The notes beneath the pieces are model-generated. The model ran no database searches. It was not told the origin of the DNA and worked only from the letters and a program-made list of their open reading frames with translations. Positions 1 to 9,850 of a stretch of 64,000 bases of DNA are shown here, piece after piece; position 1 is the first letter of the stretch; each line of letters opens with the position of its first letter. The DNA comes from Pseudomonas putida (GTDB taxonomy: Bacteria > Pseudomonadota > Gammaproteobacteria > Pseudomonadales > Pseudomonadaceae), in the NCBI RefSeq assembly GCF_028682395.1, contig NZ_JANHLC010000005.1, positions 62,001-126,000 on the forward strand. The letters are read 5' to 3'. A program made the position numbers and the translations under genes.

Positions 1-938
1 AGCAACAGGCCCGTTTCGCCGTCCACCACGGTTTCCAGCAAACCGCCTTCACGCACACCGATCACCGGTTTTCCGGCCGCCATGGCTTCCACCGGCGACA
101 TGCCGAAATCTTCATCAGTCGGCACATAGATCGCTGCCCGGGCGCCGCCCACGCAGGCGCGTAGGCTGGCTTCGTCCTGCCAGCCGGTGAAACGGATATT
201 CGGCGCACCGGCGGCCATTTGCCGCAAGCGCAGCTCGTCACGACCGCCGGAGGCGATCACCAGGTGCTGATCGGGCAGGCCGAGAAAGGCCTGGATAATA
301 GTATCCACGCGTTTGTGTGCTTCCAGCCTGGCCAGGGAGACGAAGTAATCGCCCTGCTCAGTCCATATGAAACGTTCGGTATCCACCGGCGGGTGAATCA
401 CCTGCGACTCCAACCCAACGTGCAGGCGTAAGCGCTGACGCACATTTTCCGAGTTGCTAATCACACAATCCATTTGTGCCAACGCATCTTCGTAGCGCCG
501 TTGCAACGCACCAAAGGCCACTACCGCCAGCGGGCGCAACGGGGCGGCAAAACGCTGTAGATAACGCTCGCGCCAGTCATAGATATAGCGCGGCGGCGTG
601 TGGCAGTAATAAATCCGCTTACCGCTGATCTGGTTGTGCACCGCCAGGGGCGCGTACAGGCCGCTGTAAATCACCGTCTGCGCGTCACGCAGAAAACTGG
701 TGCGCGAGGTAAAGCAGGCCAGCGCCTCGGCCACACGCGGCAACGCACCGGTGCTGGCCGAGCCCAGGCAACGCAAGCCCTCAGCGCCCAAGGCCTGCTC
801 CGCCGCCAGATAACGCGCCTGCTCAAATACTCGCGATACTACCAACTGATAACCCGGCAAGCCCTGGGTCAGGTCAATGGACAAGCGCTCCGCGCCACCG
901 CTGACCTGCAAATAATCGTAGAGAACGTAGTGACTCAT
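1..938 (-). CDS. Glycosyltransferase family 4 (GT-B), 3' end cut by the window edge
   Basis: The start is an ATG at 938, and about 312 codons are visible with no stop before base 1. The N-terminus contains a glycine-rich GGAERL motif, as in the donor-fold start of GT4 enzymes. The C-terminal half carries DEDFGMSPVEAMAAGKPVIG, the canonical GT4 nucleotide-sugar binding segment with its E-x7-E acid pair. GGAG lies about 9 bases upstream inside the previous gene, whose stop is 3 bp away, so the two are co-transcribed. As a cytoplasmic GT-B enzyme it would add one sugar of the glycan made by this locus. Donor and acceptor cannot be told from sequence. Confidence 0.88.
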   Translation of the reverse strand, partial: MSHYVLYDYLQVSGGAERLSIDLTQGLPGYQLVVSRVFEQARYLAAEQALGAEGLRCLGSASTGALPRVAEALACFTSRTSFLRDAQTVIYSGLYAPLAVHNQISGKRIYYCHTPPRYIYDWRERYLQRFAAPLRPLAVVAFGALQRRYEDALAQMDCVISNSENVRQRLRLHVGLESQVIHPPVDTERFIWTEQGDYFVSLARLEAHKRVDTIIQAFLGLPDQHLVIASGGRDELRLRQMAAGAPNIRFTGWQDEASLRACVGGARAAIYVPTDEDFGMSPVEAMAAGKPVIGVREGGLLETVVDGETGLL

Positions 939-941
939 CGC

Positions 942-2087
942 TTACTCCACCCACGCCATCAAGGGGGCCAAACGTCGGGGCCAGGAAGCCGATTGCGCAT
1001 ACTGCTGATAACGCTCGGCCTCGCCGGTTTGCGTCAGCGCCGCCTGCACCGCCGCAACAAATTCGTCGCTCGACGAACACAGCACGGCAGGGCTGTTCAG
1101 GCTTTCCAATTCAGCCCAACGGGTGGACACCACGGGTAAGCCGCAGGCCAGGTACTCATAGAGTTTCAGCGGATGAATATGCGCCACCAGCGGGCTGCGG
1201 CTTGGCGAATGAAAGGGGATCAGGCCGACCTGCGCATGCCGCAAGTAGCCGGCCAGTTGCGAGTGCGGCCTCACTCCCAGGAAATGCACATTGTCCGGCA
1301 TGCCCGCCGGAGCATTAGTACAAGGGCCGATCAGCACAAAATTCACCGCGCGCAGCTCCCGCGCACAGGCCTCGACCAGCGCCAAGTCGACCCAACTGCT
1401 GATATCTCCGACAAACACCGCAATCGGCCCCGCCAGCGCCGCATATTCCTCAGGCACCGCTGGTAGCCCGGCAAAGCGCTCGCAGTCCACGCCATTGGGC
1501 ACGTGCATCACCTCCCGCGCGCCGTGCTCAGTGGCCCATTGCGCCATACCGCGCGACGCCGTGACCACCAGATCGGCACGCGCCAGTGTGTGCATTTCAC
1601 TTTGCCGCGCGCCGGCGGCGTAGCCATCGAAGCCGCAGTTGTAGTCGGCCAGGCGCATCACACAGCGTTTGTAGCTAATCTCATCGAGCCAGGCCGGTTG
1701 GTAAATGCTGTCCAAAAACAGCACATCCACCTCACCGAACCCAGCATCTCGCACCACGCGGCTGGCGTTCGGCCAACTCAGTTTATTCCAGTGGAAAAAC
1801 AGCCAGGGTGCGCGAAAAAAACACCGATTGGAGGGTGCCAACAGCGAGAACGGCACGTAATGCCACAGCTTGTCGTCGAGGTCGCGTTGCCCACCCGCGC
1901 GGTACTCCTGCAAGCGCGCTTGAAACACTGAAGAGCCCGGATGCAGAAAGTTAAGCGGGGTGATCGGTGCCGCGACATACGCCACCTCCCAACCCTGCTC
2001 GACGAACTGGCTGGCAATAGCATGACTGCCCACGCGCATCGGCGAAGTCCAACAGTGAATACCTATGTGCAGCATGCGCTTAACCAT
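942..2087 (-). CDS. Glycosyltransferase (GT-B fold)
   Basis: This is a 381-residue protein from an ATG at 2087, chosen because TGGAG lies about 9 bases upstream and the start overlaps the stop of the preceding gene by 8 bp. A longer reading frame to 2144 and an internal Met at 2075 both lack a ribosome site. The N-terminus MLHIGIHCWTSP is the first Rossmann strand. Near residue 315 the segment HPLKLYEYLACGLPVVST is the GT4-type donor-binding motif. No membrane segment is evident. Its neighbours are a GT4 enzyme downstream and a heparinase-type protein upstream. Sugar specificity is unknown. Confidence 0.85.
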   Translation of the reverse strand: MVKRMLHIGIHCWTSPMRVGSHAIASQFVEQGWEVAYVAAPITPLNFLHPGSSVFQARLQEYRAGGQRDLDDKLWHYVPFSLLAPSNRCFFRAPWLFFHWNKLSWPNASRVVRDAGFGEVDVLFLDSIYQPAWLDEISYKRCVMRLADYNCGFDGYAAGARQSEMHTLARADLVVTASRGMAQWATEHGAREVMHVPNGVDCERFAGLPAVPEEYAALAGPIAVFVGDISSWVDLALVEACARELRAVNFVLIGPCTNAPAGMPDNVHFLGVRPHSQLAGYLRHAQVGLIPFHSPSRSPLVAHIHPLKLYEYLACGLPVVSTRWAELESLNSPAVLCSSSDEFVAAVQAALTQTGEAERYQQYAQSASWPRRLAPLMAWVE

Positions 2088-4242
2088 GGGCGGGCTCCAC
2101 CAAACGCAGGCTCCAGACGCACCGCGCGGGAATGTCACGAACACGGATCACCTGAGTCTCCACCTTGCAGCCATAACCGGGGGAATACACTGCCGTCTCC
2201 ACAATGCTTGGCCAGGCCGAAATTTGTAGCCGAACCTTGCAGCCGTCAGCGAGTAGTAGCCAATCCTGGCCATCGCGTTGCGCCTTTACCTGCGGGGCCA
2301 GCGGAAAGGCCAGTTCACCTATGCCGGCGTGTTCATCGGTCACCTCAACGCCATCGTCGAGAAACGCCACGCTACGGCGATGCGTCGCGGCAAAGCCGTC
2401 ATGCTCGCCCACAAAATCGTGTTCGCTGGCTTGCAGCATCCGGGTAGGCGCCACCCGCGACAGGCTGAACAACCCGGTAACGCCCGCCAGCCAGCCATTT
2501 TGCTCGCCGGACGCGGCGCTCAAAGTGGCGTGCGCACGAGTGGAACGCAAGGCATTGCGCTGCTCGGGTAGAGCCGTATAGACGTAGGTGCCGGGATCGA
2601 CAATAAACGGCACCCCGTCAAAGCAGGCCTCCAGCGACAACTGATCGTTGTGCGCATGGCCGCCGTTGCCCAATTGCCCCACCGAGCCGCAACGCAGCGC
2701 TAGCCAAAGCCGTGGGCGACGATAGACATACAGACCGAAATCATCGAACGCACACAGCGCTGTCAGCGGCGCTTCGGGTTCCCCACCCTGCCCTGGCGCC
2801 AACGGGCCAAGCAGCGTGCGCACGATCAGCGCATCCAGCGAAACGGGCGGCAGGCTCACACCCTCTCGCAACTGCGCCACACAGTCGATAAATACGCCAT
2901 GCCCATCAGCCCAGGGCGCGTCAGGCTGCGCGCTAGGGGTGAGCGTAAAGAAGCGCCCGCTGTCGTTGTCGCCAATCTGGGCAACGCCGCCATCCGGGCG
3001 GGTAATCGCCCGGGAAAAATCGCCCATGCGCACCAGGTGGCGCAGCACCTCGTCGGAGTGCAACGCATGGGTCGCCGGCACGCTGCGCTGGGCTGGAAGC
3101 AAACCGGGGCCCGAAGCATCCAGGCCGTTATCGAGCATGGCCGGGCTCAGCGCTTGCAGACGTGATGCCACACGCCGTGCCAGCACAGCGGGAAACAGCA
3201 CCAGCTCTGCAGACAAGCGGTGATAGCTGGTGGAGGCCTCGAAGTTGCTGCCGTCTGCCTGGAACTGCACAAACAGTTCCTTGCCTAGTTCATTGGCGGC
3301 CAGCATCAGCCAGGCGTCGCTTTCATCGCTCGGCGGCAAGTAGGCGGCAACAAACAGCAAGCCGGCCAGGTTGGCCAGGTAGTGGTTGCTGCGCAGATGC
3401 GCGAACCATTCCAGATGGGTGACGATATGCCGCCCATGGGCCACCACGCTGCGCCTGAACTCACGGTCGAAGGCCGGCGTGAAGCCCATGCCGGCGGCGA
3501 CCACGATGTCGTAGGCGAGTAGCAGGTTGGCGATGCGAATGCCCACGTCCATGGTGCACGACCAGTTGACGCCAAAGCGCGGCGGGTTGGCGGCGATAAA
3601 ATCCAGCACCTGGTTCTGCAACTCCAGGCGTAGTTGTTCGGCCCGCACCGGGTTGCCGGCCAATTTTTCTACAGCAGCGGCCAGGGCCAGCCGGGGCGCA
3701 TGCTGCATGCGCGCCAACTCCCAGGGCAGCTTCACGTCGACACCCGGCAGATGGCCGTAGCGAATCAGTGCCGAGGGGGTAAGCGGCGACCAGCGATAAC
3801 CAGAGCGCAGGTCCAGATGCCAGTCGATAGCTTGGTAGCCAGGTGAAATCAGGCGTTGCAAGCGCTCTGCATGACGCCGGTTGGCGGGATTGACGCCCAC
3901 GCTCGCCGGCATATCGTAGTGATGCCCTTCCAGCCCGGCCGCGCGGAACCCGGCAGCCGGCTGTACATCCCACGCGCCGAGCAGGTCGAAACGGTGGGCC
4001 AGCAGGCGTTCGCTGTCGACCGCCAGCGCCGCACGCCAAGGTGCCAACTGCGCCGCACTGAAGGGCGGTAAGAGCGCCTGTAGCGGTTGTTCTACTGCCT
4101 CGTCGCCAAAGGTCGGCAAAAAGCGGTCCCGGACTTGCAGCCTGATTGCCGCCTCATTACGCAGTACGTAGGCACTTAAGCGGCGGGCAATCTCTGCCGG
4201 CGGATAGCGCAACAAGCGACGGATACGGGTCGGCCAACTCAT
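2080..4242 (-). CDS. Heparinase II/III family protein (paralogue 1)
   Basis: The protein is 720 residues from an ATG at 4242 that forms an ATGA overlap with the previous stop. A TTG two codons upstream is less likely. The alpha/alpha-toroid half has SNHYLANLAGLLF and STSYHRLSAEL, and the C-terminal beta-sandwich half has GGHAHNDQLSLEACFDG followed by VDPGTYVY. These are the Asn/His, Tyr and His positions that the heparinase II/III lyases use for beta-elimination at uronic acids. No signal peptide is visible, so it may act in the cytoplasm or be exported unconventionally. Family members in glycan-export loci are thought to trim or edit the polymer; here that is inference. A paralogue lies at 17885-20059. 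Confidence 0.87.
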   Translation of the reverse strand: MSWPTRIRRLLRYPPAEIARRLSAYVLRNEAAIRLQVRDRFLPTFGDEAVEQPLQALLPPFSAAQLAPWRAALAVDSERLLAHRFDLLGAWDVQPAAGFRAAGLEGHHYDMPASVGVNPANRRHAERLQRLISPGYQAIDWHLDLRSGYRWSPLTPSALIRYGHLPGVDVKLPWELARMQHAPRLALAAAVEKLAGNPVRAEQLRLELQNQVLDFIAANPPRFGVNWSCTMDVGIRIANLLLAYDIVVAAGMGFTPAFDREFRRSVVAHGRHIVTHLEWFAHLRSNHYLANLAGLLFVAAYLPPSDESDAWLMLAANELGKELFVQFQADGSNFEASTSYHRLSAELVLFPAVLARRVASRLQALSPAMLDNGLDASGPGLLPAQRSVPATHALHSDEVLRHLVRMGDFSRAITRPDGGVAQIGDNDSGRFFTLTPSAQPDAPWADGHGVFIDCVAQLREGVSLPPVSLDALIVRTLLGPLAPGQGGEPEAPLTALCAFDDFGLYVYRRPRLWLALRCGSVGQLGNGGHAHNDQLSLEACFDGVPFIVDPGTYVYTALPEQRNALRSTRAHATLSAASGEQNGWLAGVTGLFSLSRVAPTRMLQASEHDFVGEHDGFAATHRRSVAFLDDGVEVTDEHAGIGELAFPLAPQVKAQRDGQDWLLLADGCKVRLQISAWPSIVETAVYSPGYGCKVETQVIRVRDIPARCVWSLRLVEPAHG

Positions 4243-5843
4243 GGGCAAACGCCCTCAAGGGCAGCGACGATCCGCTGGGTATGGTGGCGCCAGGTGTGCT
4301 GATCCAGCACATCCTGCCGCGCCCGCGCTCCCAGAGAACGCCCGAGTTGCGGTTGCTCCAGCACCTGCGCCAGGCCCTCGGCCAATGCCGCCGGCTGGCC
4401 CGGCCCAACCAGCCAGGCACTGTCGCCATGCCGCAGCACCTGCTGAATCTGCCCCAGCGCCGAGGCTACGATGGGCCGCCCCATGGCCATGTACTCGAAG
4501 AGTTTGGTCGGCGAGCCAAAGAACGGCGTGCCGTCCGGGTTGGGGACATGGGGCGCGGCCAGCACATCACAACAAGCCAGGTAATCCGGCGCCTGTTTTT
4601 GCGGCACCTGCCCGATGAACAGGCACTGTTGCAACACACCCAACCGCGTTGCGAGCGCCAGCGCCGCCGCATGCCGGGCGCCCTGCCCCACCAGCAACAG
4701 GCGCAGCTCGTCACGGCGGTGCGGCTGGCTTTCCAGCAGTAGGGCAAAAGCTTCGACCAGCTCTTCCGTGCCATGCCACGGGCCGAAGGTGCCGATAAAA
4801 CCGATCACCGTTTTGCCCTCCAGACCCAGGTGGCGGCGCAAGTCTGTCGCGTCGATATCCGGGTGGAAAGCGCTCGCGTCGACGCCATTGGCATTGACCA
4901 GAATCCGCTCGGCAGGCACACCACGCCCCAGCAACTCCTGGCGCAGCACATCGCTGACCACAACGATCAGATCGGCGGCTTCCAGGTTAAGCTGCTCAAC
5001 CTGTTCAGACAGCGCCAGGCGCACCACCGGCGTGCCCCAGTGCTGGCTGATCCAGACTTCCGAACCGTTGTACTCGGTCACCAGCGGCACATTCAACGCC
5101 AGTGCCAGTTTGGCGCCGGCATAGTTGTTCAGGCTGTAACGCTGGTAGATAAACGAAGGCCGCTCACTGCCCAATAGCGCACAGACCTCGGCGCTGGCCG
5201 AGCGGCTGAACAGCAACGCCGGTACTTCACGAAAATCCCAGAAGCGTGAAGCGGGCAATAGCGCGTGAATGTTGATGGCCGGATCGACAATCGGGTTTGC
5301 GGCCGTGGCAAACACCCAGGGCACCACGCCCGTGGTCTGTTCCAGGTTATTGACCACGCCTGCCATATGCGTCACCGAGCCACCCACCTGAGTGGAAAAC
5401 CACAGGTCGGTCTTCAGGTACAGGCACGCAGCCCCGGCTTGCGGCGCGCTCGCCCGGCGGCCAGGTGCACGGCTGCGCAGTTCAGCCAGTTCGCGGCTAA
5501 CCGAGGCCAGCACACCAGGTAGGCGCAGCGCCTCGCCCAATGTGGTCAACGCCCGGCGCAGCAGCACCACGGGCCCAACCTTCAACTGGCGCTGTTGGGC
5601 ATCGACCATCAGCACCCTGCCATGGCTAAGCAGGCGCAGTACCGCCATCACCAGCAACGGCCGCGAGCGCAGGCCAAGGTGCGGCAACACCAGGGTCACC
5701 GAAGCATAACGCAGCAGGTGCCGGCGTATACCAGGGCCGCGCACGGTGGCGGCGAAATCGGCATGCGACCAGGTTTCGACGTCGGCCGGCAGCACCAGCT
5801 CCGCCGGGACGGCGCCATCGCAGAGCAACAGGTGGGCGGCCAT
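4239..5843 (-). CDS. Glycosyltransferase family 4 with extra N-terminal domain (paralogue 1)
   Basis: This 534-residue protein starts at an ATG at 5843 preceded by AGGAGGAG, a strong ribosome site, immediately beside the asparagine-synthase stop. The GT4 part begins near residue 140. It contains EYNGSEVW, GFIGTFGPWHG and FFGSPTKLFEYMAMGRPIV, all shared almost word for word with the glycosyltransferase at 20056-21909, so the two are paralogues. The first 130 residues are different from that paralogue and were not recognised. The last codons overlap the heparinase start by 4 bp. It probably transfers a sugar to the same type of glycan; donor and linkage are unknown. Confidence 0.87.
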   Translation of the reverse strand: MAAHLLLCDGAVPAELVLPADVETWSHADFAATVRGPGIRRHLLRYASVTLVLPHLGLRSRPLLVMAVLRLLSHGRVLMVDAQQRQLKVGPVVLLRRALTTLGEALRLPGVLASVSRELAELRSRAPGRRASAPQAGAACLYLKTDLWFSTQVGGSVTHMAGVVNNLEQTTGVVPWVFATAANPIVDPAINIHALLPASRFWDFREVPALLFSRSASAEVCALLGSERPSFIYQRYSLNNYAGAKLALALNVPLVTEYNGSEVWISQHWGTPVVRLALSEQVEQLNLEAADLIVVVSDVLRQELLGRGVPAERILVNANGVDASAFHPDIDATDLRRHLGLEGKTVIGFIGTFGPWHGTEELVEAFALLLESQPHRRDELRLLLVGQGARHAAALALATRLGVLQQCLFIGQVPQKQAPDYLACCDVLAAPHVPNPDGTPFFGSPTKLFEYMAMGRPIVASALGQIQQVLRHGDSAWLVGPGQPAALAEGLAQVLEQPQLGRSLGARARQDVLDQHTWRHHTQRIVAALEGVCP

Positions 5844-5844
5844 C

Positions 5845-7818
5845 TCAGCGCTCCTCCTGTACGTTTGGCGTGTCGATCCAGCGGTCATACCAACCGGCCA
5901 GGTTGTAAAGCACCCACAGATTGGTGCCGTAGTCTCCACGCCCGCTGCGGTGCGCTTCGAACATCTGGCGAATGTAGCCTGGGTTAAACCAGCCGCGCTG
6001 GAACAGCGCGCACTGGTTGATTTCGTGCTCCACCCGACGACCGAACTCGCCCTTCAGCCAATGCGCCACCGGGGCGCCAAAGCCCACTTTGGGACGGTCG
6101 ATAACCCGGTCGGGAATCAGCCCGCGCACGGCATCCTTGAACACTGACTTGGGCCTCCCGCCTTCCAGCTTCCAATGCGCCGGCAAAACGCAGGCGGCCT
6201 CGACCAGACGGTGATCAAGAAATGGCACGCGCGCTTCCAGCGAGTGCGCCATGGTCATCTTATCCACGCGCATCAGCAACAGTTCGGGCAGGCGATAGCT
6301 GAGCTCCAGCTGGGTCATACGGCGCAATTGCTCGCTGTCCCCGGCCGGCAACAGCGCCGCTGCTGCCGCCATCACAGCATTGCTGTCAGCCATGCGCAGC
6401 GCACTGTCATCCAGCGGCCCGGTACTACCGGCAAAGTCGATGGCAGCGGTGTTGAGCAAAGCGTTCTTCTGGATTTCCCAGAAGGTCGCCGCCCCGCCCC
6501 AGAAGCATTCCTTGTCGCGGCTGGCGCGAATCAGAAAGTCCAGCCCCGAGGCGCGGGCCAGGCCATCTCGCCCAGCATGCTCGGCCAACCAAGCCACACC
6601 GCGACGCACGGCAGATGGGAGCTGGCGATAGGGCTGCCAGATGCGTCGGTGCAGGTGCAGATAACGCAGATAGCCGTTGTACCCGGCAAACAGTTCATCG
6701 GCGCCCTCGCCCACCAGCACAGCCTTGACCTGCCCGGCAGCCAGCTTGGACACATGGTAGAGCGGCGCGCACACCCAGTCGGCCAGCGGCTCATCCTGGT
6801 GATAGAGAATGTCGGCCCAGGACTCTTCGAAGGACTGCTGGGTGACCAGAATTTCGTGGTGCTCGGCGCCAAAATGCCGGGCCATATCACGGGCATATTC
6901 GCGCTCGTCCATGCCCGGAAAGCCGTCGTAGCCAACTGAAAACGAATGCACGGGGCCACTCGCCTGCGCCGCCATGCCGGCCAGAAGCGAGGTGGAATCC
7001 ACACCACCGGAGAGCAGCACGCCGACAGGCACGTCGGCGGACATATGCTCGACAACCGCCTCATCGAAACCCACGCGAATGCCGCGCACCGCGTCTTCGC
7101 GGTTTGCCGGCTGCACCGGAGTATTCAGCGCCGGGTGCCAGTAACGCGTAAAGGCGATACGGCCATCGTCACCGACCTGCAAGTAACAGCCGGCCGGCAG
7201 CTTCTGAATACCGCGAAACATCGTCAGCGGTGCGGGCGCAACCATGCCGCTGAGGTAGTGGTACATCGCCGTCGGGTCGATGTCGCGCACCACGTCGGGC
7301 ACCTGCAGGATTGCCTTGATCTCCGAAGCGAACAGTAGGCGTCCGCCACTGGCGTGCAGGTACAGCGGCTTGATACCCACCCGGTCGCGGCCCAGGTACA
7401 GCAAGCGGTGGCGGTTATCCCACAAGGCAATGGCGAACATGCCGCGAAGGCGCTGCAACAAGCCCTCCCAGCCCCAGGCACGGTAACCGTGCACCAGCAC
7501 CTCGGTGTCCGAATGCGCGGTACGAAAGCCATAGCCTGCCACTTCCAGCTCACAGCGCAATGCCACGTGGTTGTAGATTTCGCCATTGAAGGCCACCACC
7601 ACAGACTGCTCGACATCTGCCATCGGCTGGGTGGAGCTTGCATCAAGGTCAACAATCGACAGGCGTCGATGCCCCAGGCCCAAACGCCTGGACGCATCCA
7701 ACCACAGCCCGGCCGCATCCGGCCCACGGTGATGCAAGCTGTCACGCATGCGGGTTAGCAACGCTTCGCTAACCGCTGCCCCTCCTTGTGCGACGAATAC
7801 TCCACAAACTCCACACAT
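5845..7818 (-). CDS. Asparagine synthase (glutamine-hydrolysing) type amidotransferase (paralogue 1)
   Basis: The start is placed at the ATG at 7818, giving MCGVCGVF with the essential Cys2 nucleophile of the class II glutaminase. A frame six codons longer would bury it. The protein is 657 residues. The N-terminal half has HRGPDAAG and FNGEIYNH, and the synthetase half has the PP-loop SGGVDSTSLL. In glycan loci, proteins of this family amidate uronic acid carboxylates rather than aspartate. With UDP-ManNAcA genes (wecB, wecC) in the same operon, uronamide formation is a reasonable inference but not shown. The neighbouring gene upstream is a second, diverged copy. Confidence 0.9.
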   Translation of the reverse strand: MCGVCGVFVAQGGAAVSEALLTRMRDSLHHRGPDAAGLWLDASRRLGLGHRRLSIVDLDASSTQPMADVEQSVVVAFNGEIYNHVALRCELEVAGYGFRTAHSDTEVLVHGYRAWGWEGLLQRLRGMFAIALWDNRHRLLYLGRDRVGIKPLYLHASGGRLLFASEIKAILQVPDVVRDIDPTAMYHYLSGMVAPAPLTMFRGIQKLPAGCYLQVGDDGRIAFTRYWHPALNTPVQPANREDAVRGIRVGFDEAVVEHMSADVPVGVLLSGGVDSTSLLAGMAAQASGPVHSFSVGYDGFPGMDEREYARDMARHFGAEHHEILVTQQSFEESWADILYHQDEPLADWVCAPLYHVSKLAAGQVKAVLVGEGADELFAGYNGYLRYLHLHRRIWQPYRQLPSAVRRGVAWLAEHAGRDGLARASGLDFLIRASRDKECFWGGAATFWEIQKNALLNTAAIDFAGSTGPLDDSALRMADSNAVMAAAAALLPAGDSEQLRRMTQLELSYRLPELLLMRVDKMTMAHSLEARVPFLDHRLVEAACVLPAHWKLEGGRPKSVFKDAVRGLIPDRVIDRPKVGFGAPVAHWLKGEFGRRVEHEINQCALFQRGWFNPGYIRQMFEAHRSGRGDYGTNLWVLYNLAGWYDRWIDTPNVQEER

Positions 7819-7842
7819 CGTCTTAGGCTCTCGCAAACGGCA

Positions 7843-9840
7843 TCAGAAGCAATCGGTGCGCCCCTCGATCCACGACTCATGCCAGAGCACGGCATTGAGC
7901 ACGGTCCACAGGTGGAAGCTGTAGCCACCTCCACTGCCCATCTGATGCTTAAGCATGTCGCGGAAGTAGTCGTTGTCGAAGAAGCCATCGCGCACCAGGC
8001 GCGAACGCTCGAAGGCAGCCATGCAGCGGCGCCCGAAGTCTTCCTGCTTGAACCAGGCTTCCATTGGCGCACCGAAGCCCTGCTTTTTGCGATAGATCAT
8101 GTCGTGGTCGAGGTAGGGCTCAGCAGCCTTTTTCAGCACGTGCTTGCCCACACCGTCCCGCAGCTTGTGGCGCGGGTGCAGGGTGCGGGCGAACTCGATG
8201 ACATCCTGGTCGAGAAACGGCGTACGGGCCTCAATGGAATGCGCCATGGTCAGTTTGTCGACGCGCATCAGCAGATGCTCTGGCAGACGCAGCTTCATTT
8301 CCAGGTACGGGATTTTCTGCAGTACATCAGGCTGCAGCAGCTTGCCGTTGATCTGCGACATGTAGTGTTCCACCACCGCATGGCTGTCGGTGCCACGATG
8401 GGAGTCGGGCAACAGGCCTTCAACCGGGCAATCGATCTGGCTGGCGAATACGTCGGCGTTGGGCGTCAGTTGGTCGCGCATACCGCCCCACCAACACACC
8501 GCGCCACCCCAGAACAACTCCTGGCCGGCACGTGCGCGTTTTTGGATTTCCTTGTCCTCGGTGGTCACGGCCGGCAGCAACGCACGTGGCTGCGAGACAA
8601 AGCGCCGCCACCAAGGCATGCCGCCACCGGGCAGTGCCGGGTTGTACATATTCATGGCTTTGTCGCGGTAGTGGTCACACCACCAGTAACCGAGGAAGTT
8701 CTCGTCCGCGCCCTCGCCGACCTGAACCACGGTGGTACCGTTGTCACGCACCAGCTTGGACAGGAAGTACAGCGGGATACACACGTTGTCGGCGATCGGC
8801 TCATCCTGCAGGCGCACCATCTCGGGCAGAAAGTCCTGCGCGTCACGGTGGTTGATCGACATCTCGTGGTGTTCGGTGCGATAGCGCTCGGCCACGCGGC
8901 GGGCGTATTTGAATTCGTTGGTTTCTTCTTCGCCGTCGTAGCCGATGGAGAAGGTGCGCACCGGCGCGTTGCTCAACTCACTCATCAGCGCCACGTTGAG
9001 GCTGGAGTCCACTCCGCCGGACAGCAGCACGCCAAACGGCACGTCGGAAACCATCCGGCGTTCGACGGCCTGACGCAGCACGTGGGTCATCTCGGCGACT
9101 GCCTGTTCGTCGCTGCGCTCGATGATATCAGCGGCACTGGGGATGCAGTCCCAGTACTTGTGCGCCTTGGCTTTGCCGTTGGCATCAATCGTCATGCGAT
9201 GCCCGGCCGGCAGCTTGAAGATGCCCTTAAACAGGGTCAGCGGCGCCGGCGTAACGATAAAGGTCAGGTAGTGCGAGAACGCCGTCGGGTCCATCTCTGG
9301 CGAAATCGCCGGGTGGCCGAACAGGGCGCGGATTTCCGAGGCGAAGACCCACTCACCGTTGCGGGTACGGTTGAAGTACAAGGGCTTCTTGCCGGCACGG
9401 TCGCGGGCCAGGTGCAGCACCGGGGCATTGGGGTTGCGCGCGTCATAGATGGCAAAGGCAAACATGCCATGCAGCTTCTGTACACAATCGATGCCCCACA
9501 CTTCGTAGGCACGCAGCAGCACCTCGGTGTCGGAATGGTCGGTGCGCCAGTTGAACGGTCGAATCGCGTGAATCTCGCGACGCAACTGAACATGATTGTA
9601 GATCTCGCCGTTGAAACTCAGCACCACCGTGGCATCTTCGTTGGCCATCGGCTGGGTGGCCGCGGTGGACAAGTCGATGATGGACAGCCGGCGATGCCCC
9701 AGTACGCAACGCTCCTGCCGTTCCCGCCAGATCCCTGCGCCATCCGGACCACGATGCAACATGCGGTCACGCATGTTGATCAACGTCTGGTCATCGCAAA
9801 CCCTTGCCTGCGGATTGAAGGCGCCCGTAATTCCACACAT
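7843..9840 (-). CDS. Asparagine synthase (glutamine-hydrolysing) type amidotransferase (paralogue 2)
   Basis: The protein is 665 residues and starts MCGITGAFNP, so the catalytic Cys2 follows directly after Met removal. The glutaminase signature HRGPDGAGIW and the FNGEIYNH motif are present. The synthetase domain has the pyrophosphatase loop FGVLLSGGVDSS and a downstream GEGADE segment. The family uses ATP and glutamine to turn a carboxylate into an amide. Two adjacent copies suggest two different uronic acids, or two positions, are amidated. It lies 10 bp after the coiled-coil methyltransferase gene and 24 bp before its paralogue. Confidence 0.9.
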   Translation of the reverse strand: MCGITGAFNPQARVCDDQTLINMRDRMLHRGPDGAGIWRERQERCVLGHRRLSIIDLSTAATQPMANEDATVVLSFNGEIYNHVQLRREIHAIRPFNWRTDHSDTEVLLRAYEVWGIDCVQKLHGMFAFAIYDARNPNAPVLHLARDRAGKKPLYFNRTRNGEWVFASEIRALFGHPAISPEMDPTAFSHYLTFIVTPAPLTLFKGIFKLPAGHRMTIDANGKAKAHKYWDCIPSAADIIERSDEQAVAEMTHVLRQAVERRMVSDVPFGVLLSGGVDSSLNVALMSELSNAPVRTFSIGYDGEEETNEFKYARRVAERYRTEHHEMSINHRDAQDFLPEMVRLQDEPIADNVCIPLYFLSKLVRDNGTTVVQVGEGADENFLGYWWCDHYRDKAMNMYNPALPGGGMPWWRRFVSQPRALLPAVTTEDKEIQKRARAGQELFWGGAVCWWGGMRDQLTPNADVFASQIDCPVEGLLPDSHRGTDSHAVVEHYMSQINGKLLQPDVLQKIPYLEMKLRLPEHLLMRVDKLTMAHSIEARTPFLDQDVIEFARTLHPRHKLRDGVGKHVLKKAAEPYLDHDMIYRKKQGFGAPMEAWFKQEDFGRRCMAAFERSRLVRDGFFDNDYFRDMLKHQMGSGGGYSFHLWTVLNAVLWHESWIEGRTDCF

Positions 9841-9850
9841 TCGACTGTTC

